Below are positions 39,001 through 52,394 of a stretch of DNA of 64,000 nucleotides, piece after piece. Position 1 is the first letter of the stretch. Every line of letters begins with the position of its first letter. The notes beneath the pieces are model-generated. The model saw only the letters and a program-made list of their open reading frames with translations, was not told where the DNA came from and searched no databases. The stretch spans positions 23,042,001 to 23,106,000 of the forward strand of contig NC_089866.1 of the NCBI RefSeq assembly GCF_036373705.1, in the 5' to 3' direction. A program made the position numbers and the translations under genes. This DNA is from Amia ocellicauda. Taxonomy: Eukaryota; Chordata; Actinopteri; Amiiformes; Amiidae.

Positions 39001-42000
39001 GGTTCCAGCCCATGTCAGTCTTCTCTTCTGATGGGTGAGTGGAGTTGTAAGGTGTGGGCGTCTGAAAAAGGGCATGAGGGGCCACCTTCGATATCTTACA
39101 CCTACAAAGAGAAAAAAAGAGTAATTGGTATTCAGAGGATGAGAATGGACTGCACTCGGTAAATGGAAAATAGACTATAGTGAGCTACAGGTCTCTACAG
39201 GGCTCCCAACCATTGCCCTACAGTATGATAAGGGGGTGATAAATGTGATGCTTTGGACAAACAGGAGATATAGAAAGCAGAGGGTAGATCTGTCCACGAA
39301 CACCATCATTCTATTCTTCAGCGCTGTCTTACTCAGATGAAATGATTACATCAGAAAGAAGAACAACAGGTTTTTTGTCTTTGTGGGTGCTTACCAATAA
39401 CTTAAAACAGTTCATTTTCTATTTAATAATTGATATGTTGATATGCTGACACTACACTTTATTATACCTCCGCCCATGGGTAAAGTGTTGTGCCAGAAAA
39501 CGGGGCATTTGTGCTAATTAAAATGTATAAAAAGACAATAACAGCGAGTTCACACCAGTAGAACAGCTGCTGAAAGGTTAATATGCATTTTTTATTTATT
39601 TAAACTTTGTACCTCCCTGCTCAGACAGATTGGCCTAAAACGCCTCTCCTCGTTTAGAAGTTAGTCATTTTCAGTGTGACGTTATTACGGTGAGGCTTGA
39701 GTCCGCCCAAAGAAGCCAACACACACCTACTATATAAAATGAATCATCCTATTCAGAGAAGAGGGATGGTCTTGAAAGGGTATTTGTGCCTGTCGTCAAT
39801 GGCAAACATTATAGGGACGGGTGCAGGCTGCCAAAGTCAAATTTCAGACGAGTCAAAGCACGTTGCTGAAACTTGAGATATTCTATATATATTTATGTCA
39901 TGTTCAGAGCAATTTTTAGGTAAATGCCAGAGGGAGAGGTGAATTGTGACTGTTACAAAATCAAGTGATTTGTTAAAAAAAGAGAAGAGAGAGGGCATTA
40001 CATTTTTTTTTTTTCCAAAACATACAATTTTCTTTTTCTTTTTTTGTCTTTTTCTAAGGTAAAATACATTTCAGAGAAATACATTTTAAATAAAGATTAG
40101 CAATAGGCATTATACTGTGGGATTCCATGTATAAAACAATAGGGCCTCTATTTTTCCTAAAACCCTTTCCACCAACCCCAGATTCAACTGTCAGTTGCAA
40201 TTGAAAAGCAAATGGAGCAAACTGGATCTATCAGATAACTGTTCAGATCAAGGGAGGCAGGATCAGCATATTTCAGAGTACTGAGAATGTCAGTTTTGTA
40301 GGATTTAGTCAAGCTTAGACAACATAGCCCCTTTGAACTCAATTCAGCCTACAGTCTTATCCTACAGAATTAAATACATTCCTCTCTCTGCTCTGTTGAA
40401 CCAACCAAAAAGTCACCTCTCTCTGACCACTGGGCTTATACAACTTGAAGCTCCAAAATAGTGTATCAATGCTAATTAAAAGTGTTCAAACATACCATTA
40501 AATATAAATAACTATAACTGAGCAAACACAAACACTAACAGGCAATGTTTGCAGATACAGAACATTGCAAGGTTAACAAAATCACTATACAAAAATCCAC
40601 ACAGCAGATACAGTCTCTGTATTTTGGGTTAATTGGAAAATGATTATGGTATTAAGAAGTTGCTTAAATGTAACACTATTAATTTAAGGGACTATATAAT
40701 TTATTTGACTCACTCACATTCACAATATGATTTTATTACAAAGTTACAGGGAATGGCAATACTAATGGGAGCGGTCAGACGAACGCTTTAAACTTAAACC
40801 TAATGCAACAACATATTTAGATAAGCACAATCACAGTGCAGCTAGTGGAGTGGAGGATTACCATGATGAACAATGTGCCTGTTAATCTGATCTGTGTGCC
40901 AGTGACGACAGTGCTGATGATAACACTTGATAGGGGGCAAGGCAGAGAGGTAGATACCAACACATCAAGTACATCAAATGACAGTCGAATTACAGAACAC
41001 TGTAACCTGTATCTGTATCAAAACTGTCCGTTCCTTCTACTGTGCTCATTTCAACCGCTGTGATGTTAGATTTTAAATACCTTTGAAAATCACACACTTA
41101 AGAATTAGATACAAACATATCTTTACTTTATTTTACTTTCATAAAATATAACAATCAACCCCCCTATTCTTCCTGTCAAAACATGTTTTGGTCCTGGATT
41201 TGCTGTCACTGACCCATAGTAGCTGATTTCTGTCGTATTTTCATGTAAATGTAACAAAGCTATTTATTAAAACAAATGCACATCCTGTGAAACTTGCACT
41301 ACTAGCATTTAAGTATCATGAAACATCATTGCTAACAGAAAAGGTTTTAAATACTGATAATTATCTGCATAATTAATAATTCTATGACATTTACATCAGA
41401 TAAGACATATAGGAATGTTTGGAAATGCTGCTCTGATTGGCTGGTTTCTTATATGTGATTTTTAATAACAAAAAGAGTTCAAACTCACCTGCCCCACCAG
41501 TATAGCTGGACACACTGTTGAGTTGGAGTGAACACAAAGCAAGGAACCTTCAGGATATTGAAGAAGCCGTAGCCAACCAGGTTTGAGACGGTGTCATTAA
41601 CTCCTAAAAGGCACTGTCTGAAACTGCAAGAGGAGAAGAAATACTGAGTTGGCCTATTGAGTAGAACATATATCAGCTCAGTGGATCAAGAGAAAATTTC
41701 TCAAAAAGCAACCCAAAGTATCTCCTTCCTCTGAGAGACAAACGTTTTAAAAAGCCAAGGTGTCAAGTGGCAGCAAAATCATTTTAAACAGAAGCAGGAC
41801 CATACTTTGAACATCTTTTACTCACAAATTAATGTATTTTTCTTTAACAACAAAAGTGCCAAGCAAACCTTCTGCAACTGCATAGCCATCATCAAGAGTA
41901 AGGATCACTATTGGGAATGACTGCCTATTACACCTATATAAGTAGCTCAGGAGAGTTTAAATGAGAAATGATTGTTTCTTTTGTATTTCAAACTGAAGTC

Positions 42001-45000
42001 TTCCTTTTCTTGTTTGTATCTGTACTGGCAGACATTTTAAAGCAGGGCTGTTTTGCCTGACTGGTTAGCGGAGTAGAAAAACTTGTAACTACCGTCCAAG
42101 GTGTAGCTAAGCTCTGCTGGAAATGCCCTCTAGCTATGCTTCAGTCACACGACCAGCTTAGCTACACCTGGAAGAAGGCAGAGGAAGAAGGCTATTACAA
42201 GGCTATACATGCACAATCTTCTAGTTATCTGCCCTCCTTAGCCCTTAAGAAACCTAAAAATGAAAAAGAAAACAAGATCCTCTGAAGTCATGAGCTTCAC
42301 CTTCATTCATTCATTCGTTAGAAGCAACAAGATTCAGCTTAGAAATGACGGGGTAGGAATTTGAAAGATTAGCCACTTACGTAAAGTTCGTATTTGTTTA
42401 CTTTGTCGTAAAGGCATGAGATAACGGTGTTTTTTTTGTTTTGTTTTGTTAATTAGCTGTTTTGCCACACAACGTTGTGAACCTATCTTTATTCTGAATG
42501 TTGATACAATGCTGTCCCAAACGGAAAGACTTGACACTATACACCACTGTATTACACCAATTTGATACATACCACATAATTAACTTTAACGAAAACCAGA
42601 AACACCAACCCAAGCCAACACCTGAAGCTAAACACAATCCACAACTATACCTTTACCCTTGCCTAAACAAAATTGTAATCCTTAAACTTAATTCTTGTGC
42701 AAAGCACGGTTAAACTGATCAACATATTATAGTATTTTTTTTTGTTTATTAACAGGACATATAGGTTCATACAGATATCTTGCAATAAAGTGAGTTAGAG
42801 AATGACACTATATCTCATCACAACAGGATTTGCAGAAAAATGCAAAGGGAGCCATAATGATGTCCCTCGGGGGGAATAATACATATGCCAACTAGATGAC
42901 AATCTGAATCTTTACCCCACTCCCGCTCTGCCTGTTATCACTTTTTTAAGCCCAGAATAAACCACAAATCATGCCCAGAAAGGTTTAATTGAAAATGATT
43001 GAAAGCATTGGCTTTCCTGTTACACAGTACAAAACGCATGCATGGGGGATGCCCAGATAATGTCAAAATTCATTTAAAAAGGAGGAAGTGTGAGAACTGG
43101 ATTAGGCTTATTCAAACACGTATACTTGCTTACACAGAGACAAAATGAAGGCTTGCAGACAGGGATTGGAGTGTCATTTTTTAACTGTGAGAATTGCCAA
43201 AACTGCTGTCAACTATCACAAGATAAGACAGCATCAGCATACCTCCAGAAGTGTTTCTCTTATGGGTGGATTACTTTTGTATTTGATCATTTGAGCTGCC
43301 ACTGAATTAATTGTGGTCACTCATATTTGCCATTATTATAATAATTATTAGTAGTATAAAGAGACACTACATGATTTCTTACAATTGTGACAGTTTTTTA
43401 CATACAATTACCAATTTATACAGCTGAGATCTTACTGTAGCAATCTAGGTAAAGTACTTTGCTCAAGGGTACAACAAGTGTCCTCCACCAGGGATTTAAC
43501 CCATGACCCTCTGCTCCAGCGTCCAGAGCCCTAACCAAAAGATTGCAGCGCTCTTATTTTATGCTGGATTGATGCTCAATTAGGCAATAAACAAAGCCAA
43601 GCAATGCCACCTGCAAATCATTGTTATTGCTGTTAAATGTAATATCAGTGTTGTTGTCTGACTACAAATTGAGCAAAATCAAAACCAAATCAGGCAGAAA
43701 TAGGGACAAACAAACAAAAGCCCACAACCAATAAGAACTAGGATGTGAACTGGAACATTCATTCTGGAAAGGATACGTGCGGCCAGCAAAAAGCAGGTTA
43801 GCAAAATCACATTGCGCTGCAGCTGCTGATTCAGTAATGTCATAAAACAAACTCATCCTGTATACATGATTAAATGCCAGTTTGGTTGGTCATCAGTTTC
43901 CAATCTTAAGGAACCTATGTTAAATTGATTCCATATTCCTAATTCCTTATTTTTCTAAATAAGTAATGGTTACTTATTTTTTATTTAATGCTTATTTATT
44001 TCTTAAGTAATGATTACTTATTTTTTAGAGCCTGGAAACACAAATAAGTAACTTTTTCTTATTTGTGGAGAACCGGGACACAGAAATATGTAACCATTGC
44101 TTATTTTTTGGAGAACAAAATGATGTTATATACATAAATTGTTACTTATTTCTGTGTCCCGGTTAAAAATTTAGGAATATTTACTTAAAAAAATAATAAT
44201 TATAAAATAAGAAATAAGTAACCATTACTTATTTTTTGAAAAATAAGGAATAAGGAACCACTGCTTATTTTAAAAAAGGAATAAGGAATCAGGAATCAGG
44301 TTCAGGAATAAGGAATCAGGGATCAATTTCACTGATGGTCTTAAGGATTCTCCTACCTTTGGTCACACTCGCAGTGGGAGACGGTGAAGAGGTTGTGGTT
44401 GAAGGCCCCATACTTGAACTGGAATGCTGTCATAGTCGCCTTACAGTGGTCGTGCTCTCGACAACAATTGTCTGTCTGCTCAAAGACCCCTAGAGGTTCA
44501 TAAAAGACCATATAAAAAAAACTAGAAACAAAAGAAAACTACACTTAAAAAAGCATGCCCATTTTCATATTTCTGGAAATATTTAAATAAACCTTTGGAT
44601 TACATTAATATAAACACAAAATCCACAAACATTTTGTTTTTGAGATGAACACATTGCATGTTCACCTTGTTTTTCCAAGGCCATTACAAGTTGTGGCTGA
44701 AAACTTCAGGGATGTTTTTACAGTTGCCTCATGACCAGGATATTTTATGTATTCAATTTACAGAAAACATTTTATGACTGATTGCCTGTCTCCTTAAACT
44801 GGTGATTTGGAATAGTGAATACCAGTGAATAGTCCCGGGTGCACAAAAACCTTATGTTATAATGATAGTGATACATATTTCTCGCAGAGGCCATAAAACG
44901 TCTGGAGATTTAGTAAATCAAGTTTAGTCTTGGAACTGCCAAATCATCAATCACTCATTTAAGTGCATTCTTTTAACTTGAATCTACAATGAAGTATGAA

Positions 45001-46007
45001 TTACAGTGTTCAAAATCTTCTCAATCATGCCTATTATAAAAAGTGACACTTTCTCTATGAAGTAGAAGACCACAACATTACACATACAGATACTGTATAA
45101 ATGAAGGCTGGAATGACAAAAACTAGATGACATACTTTCTCGTTGATATCTCTAGTATAGTAGTTGCAGTCGACTATCAGCATGGAAATAAACTTTGCAA
45201 AATGTCCAAATAAACTATACAACTATTCTTTGCAAAAGTTTTGACTATATCTTTCTAAACCTCTACTGGTTTGGAGATCTTGCAACATGCTTTATAAACC
45301 ATAGTACTGCAGCAATAAAAACGCTCTTATACTGTTAATTGTTTCCTAATCTGGCGGCAACTTCAAACACCAGGTATGATTCAAACTGGAGTAAGACATT
45401 TTAAAGGATTTAATGATTTACCCAGATCTGCGTAGTTGGCTGCAGTGCTGCCAGTGCCACACCAAAGGGTCCCGGGAATTATCCACGACCTTTTCTTCCT
45501 TTGTAAACTTTTACTCGGCGGGGCAATGTGCCCAGAACTCTGTACAGGAGGGATGTGTCCAAGTTGCGCATCTTCCAGGTCCCTTTTTGCGCGCCCGGCC
45601 GTTTCCATTCCCCATTCTGGTAAACTCTTGGTCGCACAGGGACTAGCGGGTCCAGATAGGATGCTAGTGTCTATGCGACTGTCTGTCTGGATATCTGAGA
45701 AGTTTCCTCTGCCGTCTTTGCGACACAGGGACAGGTAGGTGTAAATGAGCGCCTGGTCCCCAGTTGCGTCACAATGCTCCAACTGCCCATGCCGGTCCCA
45801 TGCGCTCTGATAGAGCCAGAAGGGTGTGCCAGCCGCTCCAGCGTCCCGTCTCAAGAAGCTGTAATAAATCCGTCCAGATGTCGAAGAACTTGTCACAGTC
45901 AGACGGCAGAAATCAACGCCGTTTTGGATGTCGGAATACATTGCCTTCTCTTCTGCAGGAACGCACCCAAACACTAGGAATATAGCCAAAAACAGCAGGC
46001 TTCGCAT
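36036..46007 (-). CDS. PLA2G3: Group III secretory phospholipase A2
   Basis: Secreted Ca2+-dependent enzyme hydrolysing the sn-2 ester of phospholipids (bee-venom-like type). Exons: 46007-45422, 44489-44357, 41623-41489, 39101-38545, 37286-37157, 36640-36521, 36216-36036; phases join to 613 residues (human 509). The start chosen gives a clean signal peptide, MRSLLFLAIFLVFGCVPA; an in-frame ATG 54 nt upstream (46061) would bury it. A convertase-type site RKKR/S (170-174) precedes the catalytic domain. Ca2+ loop WCGTG (182-186) and catalytic CCREHDHC (H208, D209) are intact. Exon 4 (557 nt) encodes a Ser/Thr/Pro/Arg/Lys-rich linker of about 186 residues that explains the extra length. The Cys-rich C-terminal part has CSCYKHLDQCP and YHCDCTRR; a basic KVKR lies near the end. 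Confidence 0.95.
43387..43555 (+). repeat. Interspersed repeat fragment in PLA2G3 intron 2
   Basis: Contains the run GCAATCTAGGTAAAGTACTT, then GCTCAAGGGTACAACA, CACCAGGGATTTAACCCATG and CCAGAGCCCTAACCA. It resembles a widespread fish interspersed repeat whose usual form reads through these same blocks. It is diverged and noncoding. I cannot give a formal family name. Confidence 0.55.
43922..44329. repeat. Nested palindromic (fold-back) element in PLA2G3 intron 2
   Basis: The ends are inverted (AAATTGATTCC at the left, GGGATCAATTT at the right). Inside them, arms of about 52 bp (43937-43988 and about 44204-44258) pair almost perfectly. Each arm contains a perfect palindrome: AAATAAGTAA, 3 nt, TTACTTATTT at 43957-43979 (spacer TGG) and 44212-44234 (spacer CCA). 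A second inverted pair around ACCGGGACACAGAAAT (about 44075 and 44155) is nested inside. The right arm also has tandem GGAATAAGGAATCAGG units. No reading frame is present. It ends 27 bp from the donor border of PLA2G3 exon 2. Confidence 0.75.
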
Positions 46008-46075
46008 TTCAGTGCAAGAAGTTGGTATTCTGTGGTTAACTGCTATGAATTTGGAGGACAAGTTCGTGCCAGTCT

Positions 46076-46100
46076 CTTATAATAAATGACTATATATGAT
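46076..46100 (-). promoter_or_regulatory. Possible TATA region of PLA2G3
   Basis: On the minus strand TATATAG and TTATTATAAGAG lie about 70-95 bp upstream of the chosen PLA2G3 ATG, a sensible distance for a short 5' UTR. The surroundings are AT-rich, so chance is likely too. Confidence 0.25.
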
Positions 46101-49100
46101 ATAATGTAGTTAATACTGAGATGCTACTTGCCTATAGGAATGAAACATGTTGAATGTTTCTCCACTATTTAAAATAATGTGCAGAAGTATAATTCTGTAT
46201 GCATTCGACTATATTTACAAAGAAGACTTCAACACAAACAAATGCAGGGTTTATAAATATGCAATAAATAAATAAATAAATACATACATACATACATACA
46301 TAAATAAATCAACAAGAGTTAAATCACAACCCCCCCCTGTCCACACGAGCAACTGTGCATTTTAGGATTGTTTGGTTTTCCAATCGGCTTAAACGCATGA
46401 ACTGCTGTTGCAAAGTAAATAATTATAATAAAAAAAATCAAGTTCCCAAACACTCAGTGCAATCCTTTCGTAAGCAGTAGTGAATCAAGCAAAAATACTC
46501 GAGGATATTTGTGAGACCGCACAGGTTGAGTGGACTGAGGGGCAGCATTTTTGGCGCTGTTAAAAGGAGAAGGTGGGAGTGGCACTTCATTTCCACCCCT
46601 TCTTTAGTATGAGGTGATGTGTTACTTTAAACCTGAGTTAAGACCAGCTGCTCCTATTGGATGAGAGAAAACCACACACCCCTGTCCCCAAGCAGCTTCA
46701 GTCGGGTGAGTTATGTGTTAAATCAAGGAGCAATCGGTTTGGATTCTGGATTGATTTCAAATATCAATATCAATTACTTGACATATGGATTCAAAGTCTG
46801 GTCCTGGAGTACTTTGTAGTCTTTTGATCGTGTTGCATTGAGCTCTTAACATCCATATCTTTTAAATATGATATATGATCCAAAAACATATCAATAAAAC
46901 TTGAATCAAACATTGTGTGTGTTTGTGTGTGTGTGATATGTAGCAGATGTGTTTTAAGCATGCCAGTGAATTACTGTACACTTCAAACATGTCTAACCAA
47001 GCATAAACTATATACTTTAGTCACCAGAGGTTTCAAAAGGTTTTTGATGGGTTGGAAACTGCAAAGAAGGTGTTCACAGCAGATATAAATCACTACCTCC
47101 CTTATGTTTTCCATGGGAACCCGTATCCAATCATAACTTTCCAGAAGCTAAACTGTCTTTTATCATTCCTCAGGATTGTAGACCTTATCTCACAATACCA
47201 GTACTGTCGGTTTTGACATGCAGTTGTGAATGGCAAGGTGACTTCCCATTACAGTGCTGTAAGCCCTTAATCTGTACAAAACCCGTGGGAAAGTCTGTGA
47301 GAACACATGACGACCCTTAGAAGTCGGAATGGTGCCTGTGGAAGCATCCTGGGACTTGTGAAGGGATTTCTATTTCCTCCTCACAATTTTCCAGGTGGTA
47401 CATTAGTTATACTCTGACTGTAATGAGACGTTTTTGTTTTAGGAATCTTGGCAAGCCCTGGCTCGAAAAACCTGCATTGTCACCATTCCTCTCCCAGAAC
47501 CTGTTACAAATACCGCAATGTATTCACCTGTTCTCTTCTTTTGTTTCACACGGTTCCACCTTCTTCATCACATCCTCTCGCTGTGATGGTGCGCACCTTC
47601 CTCTCCTAGTTAAGATCTTGCTCAACCGGCAGTAACCACATCAAAGCCCATAGACCCTGGGGAGAGAGAATCAAGGCCAAGTAAGGAGTCTTATCCATTT
47701 TGATTAAAAATCAAATCTCACACTCTCATTAATCTCTGCACCTGTCAGCCCATTCTGAATAACCCATTGACCCCAGCAACTATATTACACCATTTTATTG
47801 TATTGATATTTTGACTGTGCCGCCACTCTTGACAAAGCTGATAAACTAATAACATAACAGCTAAATGATCCCTCATTTAGAGTAATCACAGCTCTTTCAC
47901 ATGCTGTCGAAAAATGTGTGGGTGCGCAGCAGCTTGTTCACATGTTTTTGCGATATTCATATTTTAGACTCGCAGAAGAGCAAACAAGAAAAAACGATTT
48001 GCAAGGCCATGATTCACGATTGAAAACAATTTCCTCTATTAAAAAGCCATGACAGGCCTGCTACGGAAGGAGATTTGGAAAAAGGACACCTGAAGTCATA
48101 AGCAAATCCCCCTACTTTTTTTTTTAACATAAGTGAAACTGTAACTGATTTAGTACCTAGTACCAGGAAATGGTATTTAAATTTAAAATCACATGTATCC
48201 AGTTACCAGTTTACTGTAAATTCTGGAAACCCAACAAAACAGAGTTGTATGTCAAAACTAAGTGCCAAAACATATACTTGTATGGAATAACAATACAGTG
48301 TAACAGTAGATTTCCAGAAAGCTTCAGACCCAATTAAATACACAAGGATTAATTCTTACTCTTAATTCAGTGGGGGAAGGAAACATGTCTCTTCAAAGCA
48401 TTGGCGGCACTAGACCCTATTGAGCCCCCCTAAAAATATGAACATAAAAGAATCGAAGCAACCCCCCAGCTCTGACCTGAGAACCTCCCCCCTGCTCTTA
48501 CACCGCCACCATCAGCAATACCCCCCCACCCCGCTCTGCCACTGAAAAAAGCCCCACAAAGCCCCCCTAAAACTTGAAGTCTAGAACCGTCCCTGCTTCT
48601 AAGTATAAAGCATTTGTGTGTCACTGACTCACTGATTACTGTACATTGTCCAATTGTAACAGTAACAGTCAACACAATGTTCTCAAGAGAGAAACTGTTA
48701 ATGCTGTATTATCATCCGACAAACCAACTTGCCCTTGCTGGGGAGATTCAAATACGGAGAATCAAAAGATAAAGTTGGGGATATGCGTACATCTCAGACA
48801 TGATACCATTTGTAGTCCAATTCGGTTGTGTAGATCTCAACGCAAAGAATAGTGGGTGTCTGAGACAAGCCTAACAATTGGGTTAGATTGGACTTTCTAA
48901 AAAGCAGAGATTATTAAATGCAGTTAAAATCTTCAATTATCTTCAATTATCAATTAAAATTGATTAATTTCAACTTTTTGATTGGGGTGCAGTTACAGCG
49001 GTACTTAGACATGCTGTTAGTGGATATTAGTGTAACCTTTGTAATTAGACTGAAAATGATATTTGTTATAAAGTTTTAAAAGGTTTTACAGGTATTTGTA

Positions 49101-50768
49101 TAGAACAATCAGAAACACCTTCTTGGTCCCTTATCTCTCACATGCATTAGATATAATTGAATAATTGAAAGACTTACTGAACAGTTATCGACACTGACTA
49201 GGATGTGTTTAACTACTGGTCTTATCTTACTGATACGATGGTGTGTTGTGTCTTCAGTGAATATGACAACAAGGCAGGTTTCAAACTCCAATGTGCAACT
49301 GTTCATGTAAGCATCACGTCTGATTTACCAGAAAAAAAAAAACACAAAAAAAACCCTAAAAACATTTGAGAGTACAGCCTTGTACATGATAACAATGTGA
49401 GAACCTAGCTCATATCGTCATTTTCTTGCTTCCAATACAAGTCATTGTATCTCAGTTCTGCTCCTTGTCGAACATTAAGAAACTGTATGTACGTAGTATG
49501 ATAAAGTTCAATCAGATACAACACTTTAGAGATGTAGATGATGTAACTTTACCAACAATAACGTAGGTTTGAATACATTGTGCAGACTGTTGTTTTAGTT
49601 CAAGGAACGTGATAAAGATACCATGTAGCATGACTGTAAAATAGCAGAGACTAATCAACAGACAAGAGACAACCAATCCAGTTACTTCCCACAACATAGC
49701 TTTGCTAGGTATAATATAATATTGAGAGACTAGCGGGAGTTGGGAAAAATGGAGGGATGTCATAATGACCGTTGGGAAGAGAAAGCTGATGCTCTGTATT
49801 AATACCTGAGCAGAGGATTGTCAATTGCTAGTCGCCATTTTGCTCCCAAACCATTATTGGGAGACTCCAGGAGTGGTTATATGTGTGTCAGAAAAATTAA
49901 AAAAGCCCAACACCCGAGTCAATAAATCCTTGTTACATAACACACCCAGGTATTTAAACATTGTTATAATGCAGTGGAAACCCCCTAGGGAATAGCCTCG
50001 TTCTCGGGAATCGGATCTCTCTGGCTTTGTTGACTTTTGCAGCGTTGTTTTGGAAATGTACATCTGGTCTGATAGTTCCAAGGTTTTTCATTATGCTTTT
50101 TTATGAGAGTTGACGCCAACAACCACCTTCATAAACGAAACAACTGTGAATACGAAATATCTTTTACCTTCAGCTGTAGTTATGCCCCAATACATTTTTC
50201 CACACTTCACTGAGATGATTCATGCCTCATGCGTGGAACTTCTGTAAATATTGACAAAGTCTGAAAAGGAGGCCATTTAAATATGCTCCAATCGGGCTTA
50301 ATATTGGATTATAAAACATAATTTCTCCTTTACTGATCACCCAAGCTTTACAACTCCGTGTGAACATGAAATGCAACACTGTATAAAATACATGTCAAAC
50401 AATAAAAAAAAACAGAAATTGTGTCTTTTACCTTCGGAATGGTTGAGGCTGGGGGTCAGGCCACATACAGTTAGAGATCGTTTAATTCGTTTTATTGGGC
50501 AACCCTTATTGGGAAACCTTTTCAATGTATACTTTTCTCTATGCTGTTATTAATTCATATACATTTTTGTTGATGTTTTTCTTTCTGCAACTGACCAATC
50601 AACAGACAAGAGATTTTACACATATTTCATTGATTTACTTCAACTTTGGGCATATTATATATATTATATATATATATTACGTAGTTTAAACCAATCTGAT
50701 TATTATTAATAATAACACTAGCAATAATAATAACAACAATGATTTCACTATTAACTTCCATCAATTAT
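46101..50768. other. Gene-poor stretch upstream of PLA2G3
   Basis: No gene is recognised. It contains a compound tetranucleotide repeat (46263-46309), a CCAAT box in minus sense near 46656 that could belong to a distal PLA2G3 promoter, and a C-rich patch at about 48470-48600 with two CCCCCCTAAAA copies that looks repeat-derived. Plus-strand frames such as 47423-47635 have no recognisable motif. Confidence 0.5.
46263..46309. repeat. (AAAT)n(ACAT)n tetranucleotide repeat
   Basis: Four AAAT-type units pass into five ACAT-type units and back to AAAT units. Confidence 0.9.
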
Positions 50769-50769
50769 T

Positions 50770-50806
50770 TATTTATTTATTAGCGGACACTTTATCCAGG
50801 GAGACA
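50770..50806 (+). repeat. Interspersed repeat tail interrupted by Tc1
   Basis: TTATTTATTAGCGGACACTT followed by TATCCAGGGAGAC continues after the Tc1 copy with TACATTTGACACAAG (from about 52231). It is the same repeat tail as the one at 16540-16612, here used as the insertion target. Confidence 0.5.
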
Positions 50807-50808
50807 TA

Positions 50809-52230
50809 CAGGTCCATAAATGTTTGGACAGTGACACAATTACCATCATTTTGGCTCTGTACGCCACCGCAATGGATTTGAAAGGAAACAATCAAGATGT
50901 GCTAAGTGTAGACTTTCATCTTTAATAGACATCACCAGATGCTGGGTTTCTTCCCTGGTGATGCTCTGCCACGCCTGCACTGCAGCTGTCTTTAGTTCCT
51001 GCTTGTTCTTGGGGCGTTTTCCATCAGTTTTGCCTTAGAAATCAAAACAAACCAATCAGAGAGATAGCAAAAACATTAGGTGAGGCCAAATCAAATATTT
51101 GGTAACATTCTTAAAAAGAAAGAATGTACTGGTAAGCTCAGGAACACCAAAAGGCCCAGAAGACCACGGAAAACAACTGTGGTGGATGACAGAAGAATTC
51201 TTTCCCTGGTGAAGAAAAACCCCTTCACAACAGTTGGCCAGATCAAGAACACCCTCCAGGAGGTAGGCGTATAAGTCAACAAGCAAGAGAAGACTTCCCC
51301 AGAGTAAATCCAGAGGGTTTACCACAAGATGTAAACCATTGGTAAGCCACAAAAACAGGAAGGTCAGATTCGTATTTGCCAAAAAACATCTAAAGAACCC
51401 TGTACACTTCTGGAACAACATCCTATGGACAGATGAGACAAAGATCAACTTGTACCAGAATGATGGGAAGAGAAGAGGATGGAGAAGGGAAGGAACTGCT
51501 CATGATCTGAATGTTATGGTATGGACATGTATGGCTGCCAAGGGAACTGGTTCCCTTGTATTTATTGATGATGTAACTGCTGACAAAAGCAGCAGGATGA
51601 ATTCTGAAGTGTTTAGGGCTATATTATCTGCTCAGATTCAGCCAAATGCTTAAAAACTCATTGGACATTTCACAGTGCAGATGGACAATGACCCGAAGCA
51701 CATTGTGAAAGCAAGCCAATACTTTTTTAGAGCGAAGGAGTGGAATGTTCTGCAATGGCCAAGTCAATCACCTGACCTGAATCCAACTGAGCAGCATTTC
51801 ACTTGCTGAAGGCAAAACTGAAGGCAAAACGCCCCAAGAACAAGCAGGAACTAAAGACAGCTGCAGTGCAGGCCTTGGCAGAGCATCACCAGGGAAGAAA
51901 CCCAGCATCTGGTGATGTCTATGGGTTCCAGACTTCAGGCAGTCATTGACTGCAAAGGATTTGAAACCAAGTATTGAAACTCACAATTTAATTCATGATT
52001 ATGTTAGTTTGTCCAAAAACCTTTGAGCCCCTAAAATTGGGGGGACCACATATAAAAATGGGTGTAATTCCTACCCTGTTCACCCAATTTTGGATGTAAC
52101 TACCCTCAAATTAAAGATGAAAGTCTACACTTAAAGCACATCTTGATTGTTTCCTTTCAAATCCATTGTGGTGGCATATAGAGCCAAAATGTTGAAAGTG
52201 TGTCACTGTCCAAATATTTATGGACCTAAC
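50809..52230 (+). mobile_element. Decayed, rearranged Tc1-like element
   Basis: The ends CAGGTCCATAAATGTTTGGA (left) and its inverted counterpart near 52209-52228 bound the copy, with TA at 50807-50808. The left segment 50929-51035 is an inverted copy of the 3' transposase coding part at about 51830-51925, so the left end seems to be a duplicated, inverted right end with about 190 bp missing. The N-terminal transposase coding part is absent. Confidence 0.85.
51036..51960 (+). pseudogene. Tc1-like transposase relic
   Basis: Broken plus-strand frames show transposase landmarks in order: NQNKPIREIAKTLGEA, KRPRRPRKTTVVDDRRILSL, NILWTDETKINLYQNDGKRR (first Asp), ACMAAKGTGSLVFIDD-like text, MDNDPKH (second Asp) and [13 protein letters not shown] (Glu). 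At least one frameshift and several stops separate them, and the N-terminus is missing. Not functional. Confidence 0.85.
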
Positions 52231-52394
52231 TACATTTGACACAAGACACATTTGAAAGCATTACACAAGTGCAGTAATACAATAAATACAAAATAGAGTT
52301 TAAAGCATTACAATGGTGCCATGGTACAATATGTATACAATACAAGATAATAAGCATACATCCTAGTACAATGAGGTAACAAGTGAAAATGTAA

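Noticed and set aside
45436-45985. Plus-strand frames of 67-100 codons
   Set aside because: Antisense of PLA2G3 exon 1; no independent support.
48430-48675. Glycine-rich 81-codon minus-strand frame
   Set aside because: Arises from a C-rich, repeat-like patch with two CCCCCCTAAAA copies; no domain.
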